Shown here in pieces: positions 20,177-28,121 of a DNA stretch of 37,228 bases. Every line of letters starts with the position of its first letter. Positions within the stretch are counted from its first letter, which is position 1. Both the position numbers and the translations under genes were made by a program. Below the pieces are notes generated by a model. It saw only the letters and a list, made by a program, of their open reading frames with translations. It did not search any database and was not told where the DNA came from. Source of the stretch: a virus; the IMG/VR virus record IMGVR_UViG_3300031758_000223, positions 1 through 37,228 of that record. One strand, written 5' to 3'.

Positions 20177-21061
20177 TTAGGTCCTGATTGTCAGCGGGTA
20201 CTGCCTCGCAAGTTTCGCCTTCTCAGCAATGATCCTGTCCCGGCGCAGACGCATGATGTTTGCCATGGAGCCAAGCACAGCGCCAGGAGGTACTTCCTCC
20301 GCACGCCTCGTGTCGCCCTGAACGTCAGTAAAGTTGCGCTTGATCTCACGCGGTCCGACCATCCGGATCATGACACCCATCTCCAGGATGTCTTCCATTT
20401 CCAAAGGGATTTTGCACAAGGACTGGATGTCGGAAGAAAGAGACGCAGCGCGGGTGAATGGCGTCTTGTACCGGACGACCAAGTTTCCAGCCATGCAGTC
20501 CTCGTCAAACACAATCGCGTAGCCAGACGGGAAGTCGGCGACCGGCAGGTCCCGCTGCAGGCGGGTCTGGTGAATCACCGGGTAATCGTCGGCCGTGTAC
20601 CTCAGGCGCACATCAAGCAGGTCGACAACATTGGTTGCCCCGGTTAGGTTGACCTGTCTGTCGGAGCCGTTGTAGGTGACGTCAGCAACTACTACCTGGA
20701 ACAATCCGTTGGCAGGTGACGATAGATCGTCAATGTCCGCATTCAAGGCATCAAGCATGGTCTGCTTCGGGAACCTTGGATTGATAGTCATGATTGCGCC
20801 AGAAGAGTGCGACGCCGGGGTTGTCCCCAAGTACCCGCGTTCTACAACAAGGGTCTTGGTCCCCGACGTCGCCTCCCAGACGTACATGAGTTCCGAGTCA
20901 ACCTCAATGACGATGCCAGCACGAAAGCCACCCAGTTCATAGGTGGTAACCACGGACGTGGCCGTGTCATTGACGGTGGAGGCCAACTTGTTCCGTTCCT
21001 CCACTGTCCCGGAAAGCAGTTGGCGCGACACCCGATTGAGGAGCGCGCCAGCGGTTGACAT
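20177..21061 (-). CDS. Head-tail adaptor, gp11-like (294 aa)
   Basis: The pattern of an N-terminal part (MSTAGALLNRVSRQLLSGTV), beta-rich centre (AGIVIEVDSELMYVWEATSG, TKTLVVERGYLGTTPASHSS), then helices and a C-terminal basic helix (NIMRLRRDRIIAEKAKLARQ) matches podoviral connector/tail tubular A proteins. It follows the 40-aa gene with no gap (TAG-ATG) and precedes the 625-aa hub protein. It probably joins the portal vertex to the tail nozzle. Confidence 0.72.
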   Translation of the reverse strand: MSTAGALLNRVSRQLLSGTVEERNKLASTVNDTATSVVTTYELGGFRAGIVIEVDSELMYVWEATSGTKTLVVERGYLGTTPASHSSGAIMTINPRFPKQTMLDALNADIDDLSSPANGLFQVVVADVTYNGSDRQVNLTGATNVVDLLDVRLRYTADDYPVIHQTRLQRDLPVADFPSGYAIVFDEDCMAGNLVVRYKTPFTRAASLSSDIQSLCKIPLEMEDILEMGVMIRMVGPREIKRNFTDVQGDTRRAEEVPPGAVLGSMANIMRLRRDRIIAEKAKLARQYPLTIRT

Positions 21062-21184
21062 CTACTTCTTCGTCTTGCCCTTCTTCATCACCTTCTTGCC
21101 AGCACGCTTACCGGCAGGCTGGGCGGAGGCGGGCATCTTCGCGTCCTGGATCTTGCCCATGGACTTGTAACCCTGCTTCTTCAT
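21062..21184 (-). CDS. Very basic 40-aa protein
   Basis: ATG at 21182-21184, stop at 21062-21064. MKKQGYKSMGKIQDAKMPAS is followed by a Lys tail (GKRAGKKVMKKGKTKK). Start and stop abut both neighbours. The histone-tail-like composition suggests nucleic acid or acidic-surface binding; a virion role is inferred from the location. Confidence 0.7.
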   Translation of the reverse strand: MKKQGYKSMGKIQDAKMPASAQPAGKRAGKKVMKKGKTKK

Positions 21185-21309
21185 CACTTCTTCTTCGCCT
21201 TCTTCGCTGCTGCCTTCTTCATCGGCTTACCCTTCTTCTTGGCCTCTTCCTTGGCCATCTCCATCCCCTTCTTGGTGTAGGGGAACTCCTTCTTTCCAAC
21301 CTTGGGCAT
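21184..21309 (-). CDS. Very basic 41-aa protein
   Basis: ATG at 21307-21309 with AAGGAG 5 nt upstream. It encodes MPKVGKKEFPYTKKGMEMAK and ends in a Lys/Ala-rich tail (KKAAAKKAKKK). A similar short gene with the core VGKKEFPYTKKG occurs in many aquatic phage neighbourhoods (from memory). It overlaps the next gene by 1 nt. Confidence 0.75.
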   Translation of the reverse strand: MPKVGKKEFPYTKKGMEMAKEEAKKKGKPMKKAAAKKAKKK

Positions 21310-21334
21310 ATTGACTCCTTCCGTCAGGCGGAGA

Positions 21335-21607
21335 TTACCACTTGACCTTGTCCGCCCAGTACGCCGCTGACATCTTGCCCTTGGCGATGTTCTTGGCGTG
21401 GCGCGCTTTGAAAGACTCACGGCGCTTGCGGTACGCCTCAGACTCCCCGGACTTCTTTGGGGAGCCTGATACGCCCTGCTGGCCGAACCGAATCAACTTG
21501 ACCTCAGAGCCAACCTTTGCCAGAACGGCATGGGACTTCTTGGCACCAGGCGTCTTCTTTGGCTTGTTGTATCCGGCGAACTTCTCGCCCCTGTACTCGA
21601 TGCTCAC
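21335..21607 (-). CDS. Basic phage protein, DUF6321-like (90 aa)
   Basis: Sequence elements GEKFAGYNKPKKTPGAKKSH, VKLIRFGQQGVSG, KKSGESEAYRKRRESFKARH and KMSAAYWADKVKW match a small phage family that I believe is DUF6321. Function unknown. It overlaps the 132-aa gene by 4 nt. Confidence 0.75.
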   Translation of the reverse strand: MSIEYRGEKFAGYNKPKKTPGAKKSHAVLAKVGSEVKLIRFGQQGVSGSPKKSGESEAYRKRRESFKARHAKNIAKGKMSAAYWADKVKW

Positions 21608-22002
21608 TTGCCCTTCCTCGCTTCCTTCCCGGCCTTCTTGGCCGCCGGGGTATTAGCCACGAACTGCTTTCCCTTGCGGGAACCCTCCTGCTTCTTCTTG
21701 TTTGTCGCTGCCTTCTCTGCTGGACTCAACTTGTCCCATGCCTTCTTGGGCAAGTAGCGGGTGGTGCCGCCCTTGCGCTCTGCAGGCTTCTTGTCAGAGG
21801 TCTGCCACTTCTCCTTGGACCACTTCGACAGGCTCTTCTGCGACGGGGTCTTTTCACCCTCGTACCCGCCGCCGGACTTCTCGTACTGCTGGGCAAGCAA
21901 CTGAGCCTTACGCGCAGACCACTGACCTGGCTTGCCGCCTTTGGAGCCAGCCATAATGCGGTCTTTGATCCGCTCTCTGAGTTCAGGTTTTGTGTAAGCC
22001 AT
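21604..22002 (-). CDS. Basic phage protein, DUF5872-like (132 aa)
   Basis: MAYTKPELRERIKDRIMAGS, then KGGKPGQWSARKAQLLAQQY, GGTTRYLPKKAWDKLSP and a Lys-rich C-terminus (AAKKAGKEARKGK). The pattern resembles DUF5872. Function unknown. It overlaps the glycosyltransferase stop by 1 nt and is the first of four basic genes. Confidence 0.75.
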   Translation of the reverse strand: MAYTKPELRERIKDRIMAGSKGGKPGQWSARKAQLLAQQYEKSGGGYEGEKTPSQKSLSKWSKEKWQTSDKKPAERKGGTTRYLPKKAWDKLSPAEKAATNKKKQEGSRKGKQFVANTPAAKKAGKEARKGK

Positions 22003-23090
22003 CAGCGCTCCAAGTACCCGGCTTCAGCCAGGATGTCGAGGGTGTTTTCGGTAACAGAGTAATCTGTGTTTGGCAGGAACTGCTGTGCCTTTGCGTTCAC
22101 CTCAACGGTGCAGGACTCTTTTACCCGGCAAACAAACGTCCCCGATGGTTCTTCTAGCGGTCCGGACTCCAGCAAGCGCCCTTCCGGTAGCGCATTGGCA
22201 AGGGCTTCCGCAGCCTTTGCCCACGAGAACTCCTCGCCAGCCAAGTGAGCACGACTCTGCGCGATCCGGTCAGCCTTGTCGCGGTTCTCGTAGACCCACA
22301 GCATTTGCTGCGCCAAGTAATCCACATCCGCTTCATCCCAGTATCCAACCTGTGTTGCCGCTTTGTGATGAGGGGTAACCGCTAAGGCCAGATGAGCAAA
22401 CTCAGCCTGCCCGGATGTGTCGGTCAGAATGGTCGGTATCCCCAGGGAGATGTTCTGAAGGGGAATCAACCCAAACCCTTCGCCACGGGCTGGGGCAACA
22501 AAGCAGTTGGAACTGGAGTAAAACAAACGCTCTGTTTCTGGGTCCATCCATGACCTGAACATGCGTACGTTCTTGGCGTTGAAATCCTTTGGCACGTCCT
22601 GGGCATGTGGCGCTGCCTTGATCCACAACTGGGCGTCTGGGAGCCGGAGACGGGTGAATGCCTCGACCGCAATGTCCAGTCCCTTCCTCTTCCACAGCGA
22701 CCCACCGCAGGTAAAGATGAACATGCCGCGGTCTTTGCGCGGCTGCGGTGTCCAGAATGCCGCGTCCACACCAAGCGGCACGACGGTCACGTCCCTGTGA
22801 TGCGGGCTGAACACCTCATAGTTGTGCTGGCACGGAACAAGAACCTGGTCGTATTGGGACATCCAACGTGAGAACCGTGACGGCAACGTATCGGTTTCCC
22901 ACATAGTGAAGGACACCCTGTGCGTTCCATGCAACCAGCCTTTGATGGCGAATGGAACCGTCATGTTCACATCAACCGATGCGTCCTCGGAAATCTGGAC
23001 TCCGTCCGGAACTGCTGACAGGAAACCGTTCAGCATCGAGCCGTAGCCAAATCGGCCGTCTGTAAAACCGTGCCAGTTCTGATAGTTCAT
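22002..23090 (-). CDS. GT-B glycosyltransferase, family 4-like (362 aa)
   Basis: Two Rossmann-like halves. The C-terminal donor-binding half includes FTCGGSLWKRKGLDIAVEAF (the usual G-X-KG-D turn) and VAPARGEGFGLIPLQNISLG. In that last motif the second Glu of the common E-X7-E pattern is Gln (LQN), which could alter activity. The C-terminal 60 residues (from GTFVCRVKESC) are an extra domain beyond the transferase core. It overlaps the second glycosyltransferase by 4 nt. It would glycosylate a virion or host component; the acceptor is unknown. Confidence 0.88.
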   Translation of the reverse strand: MNYQNWHGFTDGRFGYGSMLNGFLSAVPDGVQISEDASVDVNMTVPFAIKGWLHGTHRVSFTMWETDTLPSRFSRWMSQYDQVLVPCQHNYEVFSPHHRDVTVVPLGVDAAFWTPQPRKDRGMFIFTCGGSLWKRKGLDIAVEAFTRLRLPDAQLWIKAAPHAQDVPKDFNAKNVRMFRSWMDPETERLFYSSSNCFVAPARGEGFGLIPLQNISLGIPTILTDTSGQAEFAHLALAVTPHHKAATQVGYWDEADVDYLAQQMLWVYENRDKADRIAQSRAHLAGEEFSWAKAAEALANALPEGRLLESGPLEEPSGTFVCRVKESCTVEVNAKAQQFLPNTDYSVTENTLDILAEAGYLER

Positions 23091-23794
23091 AGCGACACGT
23101 TCACGAAGTTCCAGCGCATGGCGCTCAATACATTGATTTTCGGCAGTTTGTGATGGGCCATAAGCGCCTTCAGGTACTCATCGATGACCTTGTTGAAGAA
23201 CCCGAACACATTGGTGTGGACATGCCCGACCGTGATCGTCGGGTGCGGCATGACCTTGACGGTCTCGCAACCAAGCCCGGCCCAGAACAACGGGTACTTG
23301 GTGTCAACTTTCTCCAGTCCCAGGGGAATGTTCATTACGGCTCTGCGCCAAACGTTGGCGGTTATGAGCGTCGAGGCAACAAGAATCGACTTGTCATCAA
23401 GGCTTTGGATGTAGTCGGACATTTGCCCATGGAATCCCGGGTTGGTTTCCAAGGAGTTAGGAGACCAGTGGATAACCCGATCGACCCCATCGAGCATTGG
23501 GATCAACGCCTTGATGGTTCCGGGCAGCATGGTGTCGTCGTCGCCAAACACCCATACATATTCCCCTGACCCGCAGGCCAACCCTCGGACTACGTTCGGA
23601 TCACCTTCGATATTGAAATACCGACGCGTGTACTTTGCCCTGGGGTATTTGGAGGCAATCTCTTTGGCAAATCCGTCCGGGTCATTGTCGCTGATGATGA
23701 CCTCAACACCTTCAACCAACTGAGGGATTATTGATTCCAGACAGGCTTCAAGTTCTACACGCCTAAACGTGGGAATGTAGATAGTGAGTTTCAC
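23087..23794 (-). CDS. GT-A glycosyltransferase, family 2-like (235 aa)
   Basis: MKLTIYIPTFRRVELEACLE is the classic GT2 opening, VEVIISDNDPDG binds the nucleotide, and YVWVFGDDDTMLPGTIKALI contains the DXD metal motif (GDDD). The C-terminal part is shorter than in many GT2 enzymes. It is paired with the GT-B enzyme, between capsid and tail genes, which fits virion glycosylation (inference). Confidence 0.88.
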   Translation of the reverse strand: MKLTIYIPTFRRVELEACLESIIPQLVEGVEVIISDNDPDGFAKEIASKYPRAKYTRRYFNIEGDPNVVRGLACGSGEYVWVFGDDDTMLPGTIKALIPMLDGVDRVIHWSPNSLETNPGFHGQMSDYIQSLDDKSILVASTLITANVWRRAVMNIPLGLEKVDTKYPLFWAGLGCETVKVMPHPTITVGHVHTNVFGFFNKVIDEYLKALMAHHKLPKINVLSAMRWNFVNVSL

Positions 23795-24069
23795 TTGATG
23801 CCGAGACCGGTTTCAACCTGCCAGGCATATTCGGCGCGCTTCTCTACTTCGGCAGAACCGTCAATCGCCTTGGGCTGGAGACCCTCGGTTCTCAGACGCT
23901 TGTACGCGTCGAGATCCTTCTCCAACTTCTTGTCCTTCTGGTTGATCGTCGCAGCCCTCGACCCACCACGGCGACTCGGGGTCGCGGAGGCCGCAATCGA
24001 CAGGCCGGAAACCTTGCACCCGAAGCAACCCTCTACATCCAGGTGTGGATGAACCCTCCGGTGAATCAT
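23791..24069 (-). CDS. Small protein with CFGCK motif (92 aa)
   Basis: HPHLDVEGCFGCKVSGLSIA near the N-terminus is a Cys/His motif (H-X-H...C-X2-C) common in phage proteins just after the capsid gene (from memory), and probably binds zinc. The rest is charged and helical (KDKKLEKDLDAYKRLRTEGL). Starts and stops overlap both neighbours. Function unknown. Confidence 0.78.
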   Translation of the reverse strand: MIHRRVHPHLDVEGCFGCKVSGLSIAASATPSRRGGSRAATINQKDKKLEKDLDAYKRLRTEGLQPKAIDGSAEVEKRAEYAWQVETGLGIK

Positions 24070-24335
24070 TAGGAGATGTAAGCCCCGTATCCAGCGGCAG
24101 TAAGAGACGCGACTTCACCAGCGTCCACAGGGTGGATGTGTCCACCCTGATAAATCTTGACAACCTGACCGACATCGCGCTGGTCTACCTCGCTGTAAGT
24201 GCCGTCGTTGAGCAGGTACACGTTGCGCCCGCGCGCCTCAGGCTTGTAGAACCGCCATAGTCGGGCTGCTGGTCCATAGGCAAGACCATCTCCGTACCGG
24301 ACGAAGTCGTCAGTGGGTGGTGAAAAAACAGACAT
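24069..24335 (-). CDS. Small neck-region protein of unknown function (88 aa)
   Basis: Begins MSVFSPPTDDFVRYGDGLAY and has beta-rich RNVYLLNDGTYSEVDQRDVG, VVKIYQGGHIHPV and a C-terminal TAAGYGAYIS. It lies after the capsid hairpin, the position of head-completion or decoration proteins. No ribosome site is clear. Function unassigned. Confidence 0.72.
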   Translation of the reverse strand: MSVFSPPTDDFVRYGDGLAYGPAARLWRFYKPEARGRNVYLLNDGTYSEVDQRDVGQVVKIYQGGHIHPVDAGEVASLTAAGYGAYIS

Positions 24336-24340
24336 CGAGA

Positions 24341-24386
24341 GTAGGTGGGGGACGGCGGTGGAGGTAGCCGCCGCCCCCCTTCCTAC
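24341..24386. terminator. Strong hairpin after the capsid gene
   Basis: GTAGG-T-GGGGG-A-CGGCGG (24341-24358) pairs with CCGCCG-CCCCC, then CCTAC (24368-24386). The stem has up to 16 bp with small bulges and a 9-nt loop. There is no U-tract. It probably attenuates readthrough so that capsid mRNA is more abundant than downstream mRNA (inference). Confidence 0.65.
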
Positions 24387-24398
24387 TGTAGCAATCGG

Positions 24399-25376
24399 CT
24401 AGTTCGAGCCGATGCTGGACGACGACTCGATGCGTCCGAGCGACTCCTCACGGAATCGACCGTAGCCACCAAGCCAGTGCCAACCGGTCGGGTTGAACCG
24501 ACGCAGCACGTCGACGACTGGGCCCTCGATGACGCGCGGGAACGGACCGTTTCCGTCCACCATCGAGTAGGCCTTTGCCAGCGACTGGCGACCCATCACG
24601 TGGGTGCAGTAGACGTCAACCGTGGCGGTCGAACCGGTCGACGAACCCGAGCCGTTCGAGGCATCCTCGAACACCTTGGCGCGCGGCGTCTCAATGAAGC
24701 GAACCGACTCGAACGTGCCGATCTCGCCCATGTAGATGTTCGCGGTGTCGACGGCTACGTGCGGGGCGTTCCACGACGCGTTGCCGGTCTCGCGGCGCAG
24801 GTCGTAGGAAACGTCCGGGTGGATGAACCCGATGTAGTAGCCGTTGAACGTGACCACGTTCTTCTTGCGCAGCGAGGCCGTCATCTTGCGGATGTCGTTC
24901 GCCGTGATGATGTCGTCCGAACCCACCGTCGCCCGGGTCGTCGGCAGCGAAGCGCCACCCGAACCGTAGAAGATGTTCTGGGTACCGGCAGCGAGTACGT
25001 CACGGATGATCTTGTCGACCGAGTCACCAGCGTTGTAGCCAATGATGTTCGCCGCTGCCATGTCAACGTCAAGGAACGACGTGCCACGCAACTTTGCGGT
25101 CGTGTTGATCGCGTTACCGTACTCAGCCAAGGTCACCGTGACCTGCGAGTCGCTCATCGCAACCGGGGTTACGTCGAGGATCTCGTTGAGCGGCGTCGTT
25201 GCAGCGTCAAGGTCCGCGTACTTCGTGAAGATGACCGATGAACCGGGCATCGACTGAGCCGTGGGCTGGACGTCAGCAACCTGATCGAAGAGCAGTTCCG
25301 AGCGGAGTGCGAAGTACGCAACCTGCTCGTATGCAGCCTGACTTACGTCAAGCGAACTGACCTGTGTATATGCCAT
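24399..25376 (-). CDS. Major capsid protein, N4-gp56 family-like (325 aa)
   Basis: The HK97-fold subunit of the N4-gp56 type: an N-terminal VSQAAYEQVAYFALRSELLF, the PLNEILDVTPVAMSDSQVTV segment, LAEYGNAINTTAKLRG, IGFIHPDVSYDLRRETGNAS, and a C-terminal MVDGNGPFPRVIEGPVVDVL. A good ribosome site (GGAAGGA, 8 nt) precedes the ATG. It is followed by a strong hairpin and preceded by the scaffold, the standard order. Confidence 0.92.
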   Translation of the reverse strand: MAYTQVSSLDVSQAAYEQVAYFALRSELLFDQVADVQPTAQSMPGSSVIFTKYADLDAATTPLNEILDVTPVAMSDSQVTVTLAEYGNAINTTAKLRGTSFLDVDMAAANIIGYNAGDSVDKIIRDVLAAGTQNIFYGSGGASLPTTRATVGSDDIITANDIRKMTASLRKKNVVTFNGYYIGFIHPDVSYDLRRETGNASWNAPHVAVDTANIYMGEIGTFESVRFIETPRAKVFEDASNGSGSSTGSTATVDVYCTHVMGRQSLAKAYSMVDGNGPFPRVIEGPVVDVLRRFNPTGWHWLGGYGRFREESLGRIESSSSIGSN

Positions 25377-25421
25377 GTCTTACTTTCCTTCCGGATATCC
25401 CGGAGGGCTTACCCGCCGGGG

Positions 25422-25889
25422 TTAGAGGTGTTCTGCTTCTTGCCTGGCCTGGGCCAGCAGTTGCATAACCTCGTCCGGAGACTTGGCTTTCTTGATCCGT
25501 TCCACGTAGTCGACGGGTGCTTCACTCGTCTCGTTAGCCGTCACCGCTGCACCAATCCGAGACCAGGCATTCCGTTCCTGGCTTACGACCTGCTGCACCT
25601 GCTGTGTCTGCTGCTGGATGAGATTCGCTTCTTGCGCCGCCTTACGAATAGCCTCGGTTTCCAACTCCCCGTCATAGGCCTTGATGAAGTACTTAGCCAT
25701 CGGGTTCTCGGAGTTGACTCCGGCCTTCAGGAAAGCAAGTTCACGTTGGGCCTGGGAAGCCTGCGCAAGGAGTTCGTCCTTCCGCTTGTTCTCGGCCTCC
25801 AGTTCACGCATTCTGGCGCGTACCGGATTCTTCGTATGTGGTTGGTCCTCGACTGCCTCGTCTTCGAAATCGAAGTTCGCGTCTGTCAT
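25422..25889 (-). CDS. Scaffolding protein (155 aa)
   Basis: Acidic N-terminus (MTDANFDFEDEAVEDQP), then a coiled coil (RMRELEAENKRKDELLAQAS and following) and a Gln-rich helix (ANLIQQQTQQVQQVV). These are typical of scaffolds, which guide procapsid assembly and then leave. The ATG at 25887-25889 with AAGGAG 6 nt upstream is chosen. It lies directly upstream of the major capsid gene. Confidence 0.85.
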   Translation of the reverse strand: MTDANFDFEDEAVEDQPHTKNPVRARMRELEAENKRKDELLAQASQAQRELAFLKAGVNSENPMAKYFIKAYDGELETEAIRKAAQEANLIQQQTQQVQQVVSQERNAWSRIGAAVTANETSEAPVDYVERIKKAKSPDEVMQLLAQARQEAEHL

Positions 25890-25985
25890 GACCCACTCCT
25901 TCTGCCCACATCCAGGGTGGAGGTTCCCTAGATGGCTGCGAATCTCACCCTTGTACACACAGAAGGTCGGGGCTTCTCCTGTGGT

Positions 25986-26007
25986 GTCCCTCTTGGAACG
26001 AGGGGAC
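25986..26007. terminator. Hairpin upstream of scaffold and capsid
   Basis: GTCCCTC (25986-25992) pairs with GAGGGGAC (26000-26007) with a one-base bulge and a 7-nt loop. It begins 10 nt after the stop at 26017, so it may attenuate or protect the separate scaffold-capsid mRNA. Confidence 0.4.
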
Positions 26008-26016
26008 TATATCAAA

Positions 26017-27177
26017 CTACTGCGCTTTGCCGACGCCAAACCGCAGTGCGCCAGAGGTGTCGCCGGTTGTAGCGGTGAATCCACCACCACCGGTGAACTC
26101 CCCTATGCGCGTCTTCTTTCGGCGCTCCAGCGCCTCCTTGGCGGCAACATCGGCACCGAACTGGGCTCGGGCAATGGCCTCATCGCCAATCGCTTCCTCG
26201 CCAGAGAACTGCTGACGCAACTCCCCCAAGGCTCCGATCTGGGAAAAGCCGGTTTCGGCTTCTTCGGCGGTTACTCCACGTCTGGCCAGTTCCTCTGCGA
26301 GGTTGCCAGTGATCGTCATGCCACCCTGCTCTTGGGCTCGGGCGGCAATCTGTGATGCCCTGGCCTGCCGCTTGTAATCAGCCGCCATGAGAAGTGGCTT
26401 AGCCCGTTCTGGGTCAATGAAGTACGCAGCCAACTGGGACTCACTGACCCCGTACAGACGCATCATCTGGTCCTTGACCACCTGGTCGGCGTCCGCCACG
26501 ACGCGGTACCCGTCCTTCAGGCGATCGTTCAACTCTGCTGCCGACACGTCGCCCTCAATAAACATCTTGAAATCGTCGGTTGAGTCGTAGAACCCGGCGG
26601 GCATTCCGTTGCTGCGGAGGGTTAGACGGTATGCGTCTTCCATCTCCAGGTACTCACGTGGGCTCAGTTCCGCCAACCCCTGCGCTATGCGCGCAGAGTT
26701 AGCGCCAAACCTCTTTTTGTACGCATCTTCATCTTTGATGGAAAAGATGATGGCGTCTTCATTTGAGAAGTCAAAGTACTGCTCCGTGTACTTGTTCCAC
26801 AACGGTTCAGCAAGAGAGTCCAACTGGTACTGAGCAAGAACACGGCGAATGGCATCACGGGCGTCACGGTTCTGACGCTCCTGGGTCTGTTGCTGCTGCT
26901 GGCGGATGCGGCGCACTTCCTCTTCGAGGAAGGCAATGCGGGGGTCAACCTCTTCTTCCGGCGCGCCTTCTTCCGGAGCGCCGCCCTCGTCACCTGGGCG
27001 CTGGCTACCCGGTGCGTAGGACGGGCCACCCCCCTGTGGTGGACCAAATGCGTCTGCGCCACCCGGTGCCGACGGGGCCATGCCACGGATTCTTGCTTCG
27101 ATCTCTTCCATCGACGGCATACCGGCGAAGAGCGATGGATCAACATTTTCGCCCCAGTTGGGGTTGAAATCCGTCAT
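26017..27177 (-). CDS. Virion-region protein with coiled coil (386 aa)
   Basis: Gly/Pro-rich N-terminal 60 residues, a coiled coil (RIAFLEEEVRRIRQQQQQTQ), then an all-helical body and a Gly-rich tail (FTGGGGFTATTGDT). No enzymatic motif. It overlaps the upstream gene by 1 nt. Its position in the string of large helical proteins between portal and scaffold suggests an internal virion or ejection protein (inference). Confidence 0.75.
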   Translation of the reverse strand: MTDFNPNWGENVDPSLFAGMPSMEEIEARIRGMAPSAPGGADAFGPPQGGGPSYAPGSQRPGDEGGAPEEGAPEEEVDPRIAFLEEEVRRIRQQQQQTQERQNRDARDAIRRVLAQYQLDSLAEPLWNKYTEQYFDFSNEDAIIFSIKDEDAYKKRFGANSARIAQGLAELSPREYLEMEDAYRLTLRSNGMPAGFYDSTDDFKMFIEGDVSAAELNDRLKDGYRVVADADQVVKDQMMRLYGVSESQLAAYFIDPERAKPLLMAADYKRQARASQIAARAQEQGGMTITGNLAEELARRGVTAEEAETGFSQIGALGELRQQFSGEEAIGDEAIARAQFGADVAAKEALERRKKTRIGEFTGGGGFTATTGDTSGALRFGVGKAQ

Positions 27178-28121
27178 TACTTGTACCCGCCAAATGCCCT
27201 GGCAATTGCCAGTCCTAGGTTCGTCGCCGCCTGGTTGGCAGCCGTTGTGTACTGATATCCGTACCTTGAGTCGCTACGGACCATCCTTGCCCACTCGCCC
27301 AGGCTCATCTGCCTGTTGTCGACAGGGGTGAGAGCCGCGCTGTAGAGCGGGTCATCCAGGCTGATCTGCTCAGGCGAACGCTCTAGTGTCCTCGCAGCGA
27401 TTTCCCTGTACGGCTCAAAGATTTCGTCGAGCGTCAAGCCGGAATCAATCTGCTCTGACAGGTGGTAGTAGCCCGCCTTGGCTATCCGCTTTGCCTTTTC
27501 TCTGATGGAGTCAGCGGTAAGGATCGAACCCGTCGGTGCGTAGACGGTGCCTGTCACGGCCGAGATGATCTGGTCGTTCAGGTCCTGCGGCTTATAGTTG
27601 TACTGGCGGGCGATCTTCTGGATCTCCGATGCCTCACTCGTAAACAGAAGGTCGTCGCGTCCGCGCTTGCGGGTACCGATGCGCTGGGCCACGTAGTACT
27701 GGCGCGCCTTGCCGTCGAGACCAGACCTAGCCAGGTCAGTGGCAAGTGAATCAAGTTCCTTGACGGTCAGGTAGTAGTCGCCATACGCAGCAGCCAACTC
27801 AACCCGGGTCTTCTCAATGTTGGCCTGCTTGTCGCCTGCCGTCATCGCGTCAAACGCTTTGCGCTTGCCGTCCACTGTCTGGTAATAGGACGTCGCCATT
27901 ACCAGCGTGTCGAATGCCTGAACGCCCTCGTCGCTGGTGAAGTCGTACTTGTTGGGATTGGTTGCCAAGTCCCTGATGAGGCTGTATAGGTCATCGCCAA
28001 ACGTCGTCCTCGCATCCGCCTCTGCTTGGCCGCCCTCAAAGAAGGCGCGGAACTGCGGGAACCTGGCAAGAAAGTACGGCAGCCAGTTCTGGTTCTGCTT
28101 TGGGGTAGGGGTTGTTGCCAT
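27177..28121 (-). CDS. Virion-region helical protein (314 aa)
   Basis: Begins MATTPTPKQNQNWLPYFLAR and is helical throughout, with GYYHLSEQIDSGLTLDEIFE near the middle and a Tyr/Ala-rich C-terminus ending IARAFGGYK. No recognised motif. It overlaps both neighbours by 1 nt. It is an internal virion protein candidate by position only. Confidence 0.75.
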   Translation of the reverse strand: MATTPTPKQNQNWLPYFLARFPQFRAFFEGGQAEADARTTFGDDLYSLIRDLATNPNKYDFTSDEGVQAFDTLVMATSYYQTVDGKRKAFDAMTAGDKQANIEKTRVELAAAYGDYYLTVKELDSLATDLARSGLDGKARQYYVAQRIGTRKRGRDDLLFTSEASEIQKIARQYNYKPQDLNDQIISAVTGTVYAPTGSILTADSIREKAKRIAKAGYYHLSEQIDSGLTLDEIFEPYREIAARTLERSPEQISLDDPLYSAALTPVDNRQMSLGEWARMVRSDSRYGYQYTTAANQAATNLGLAIARAFGGYK

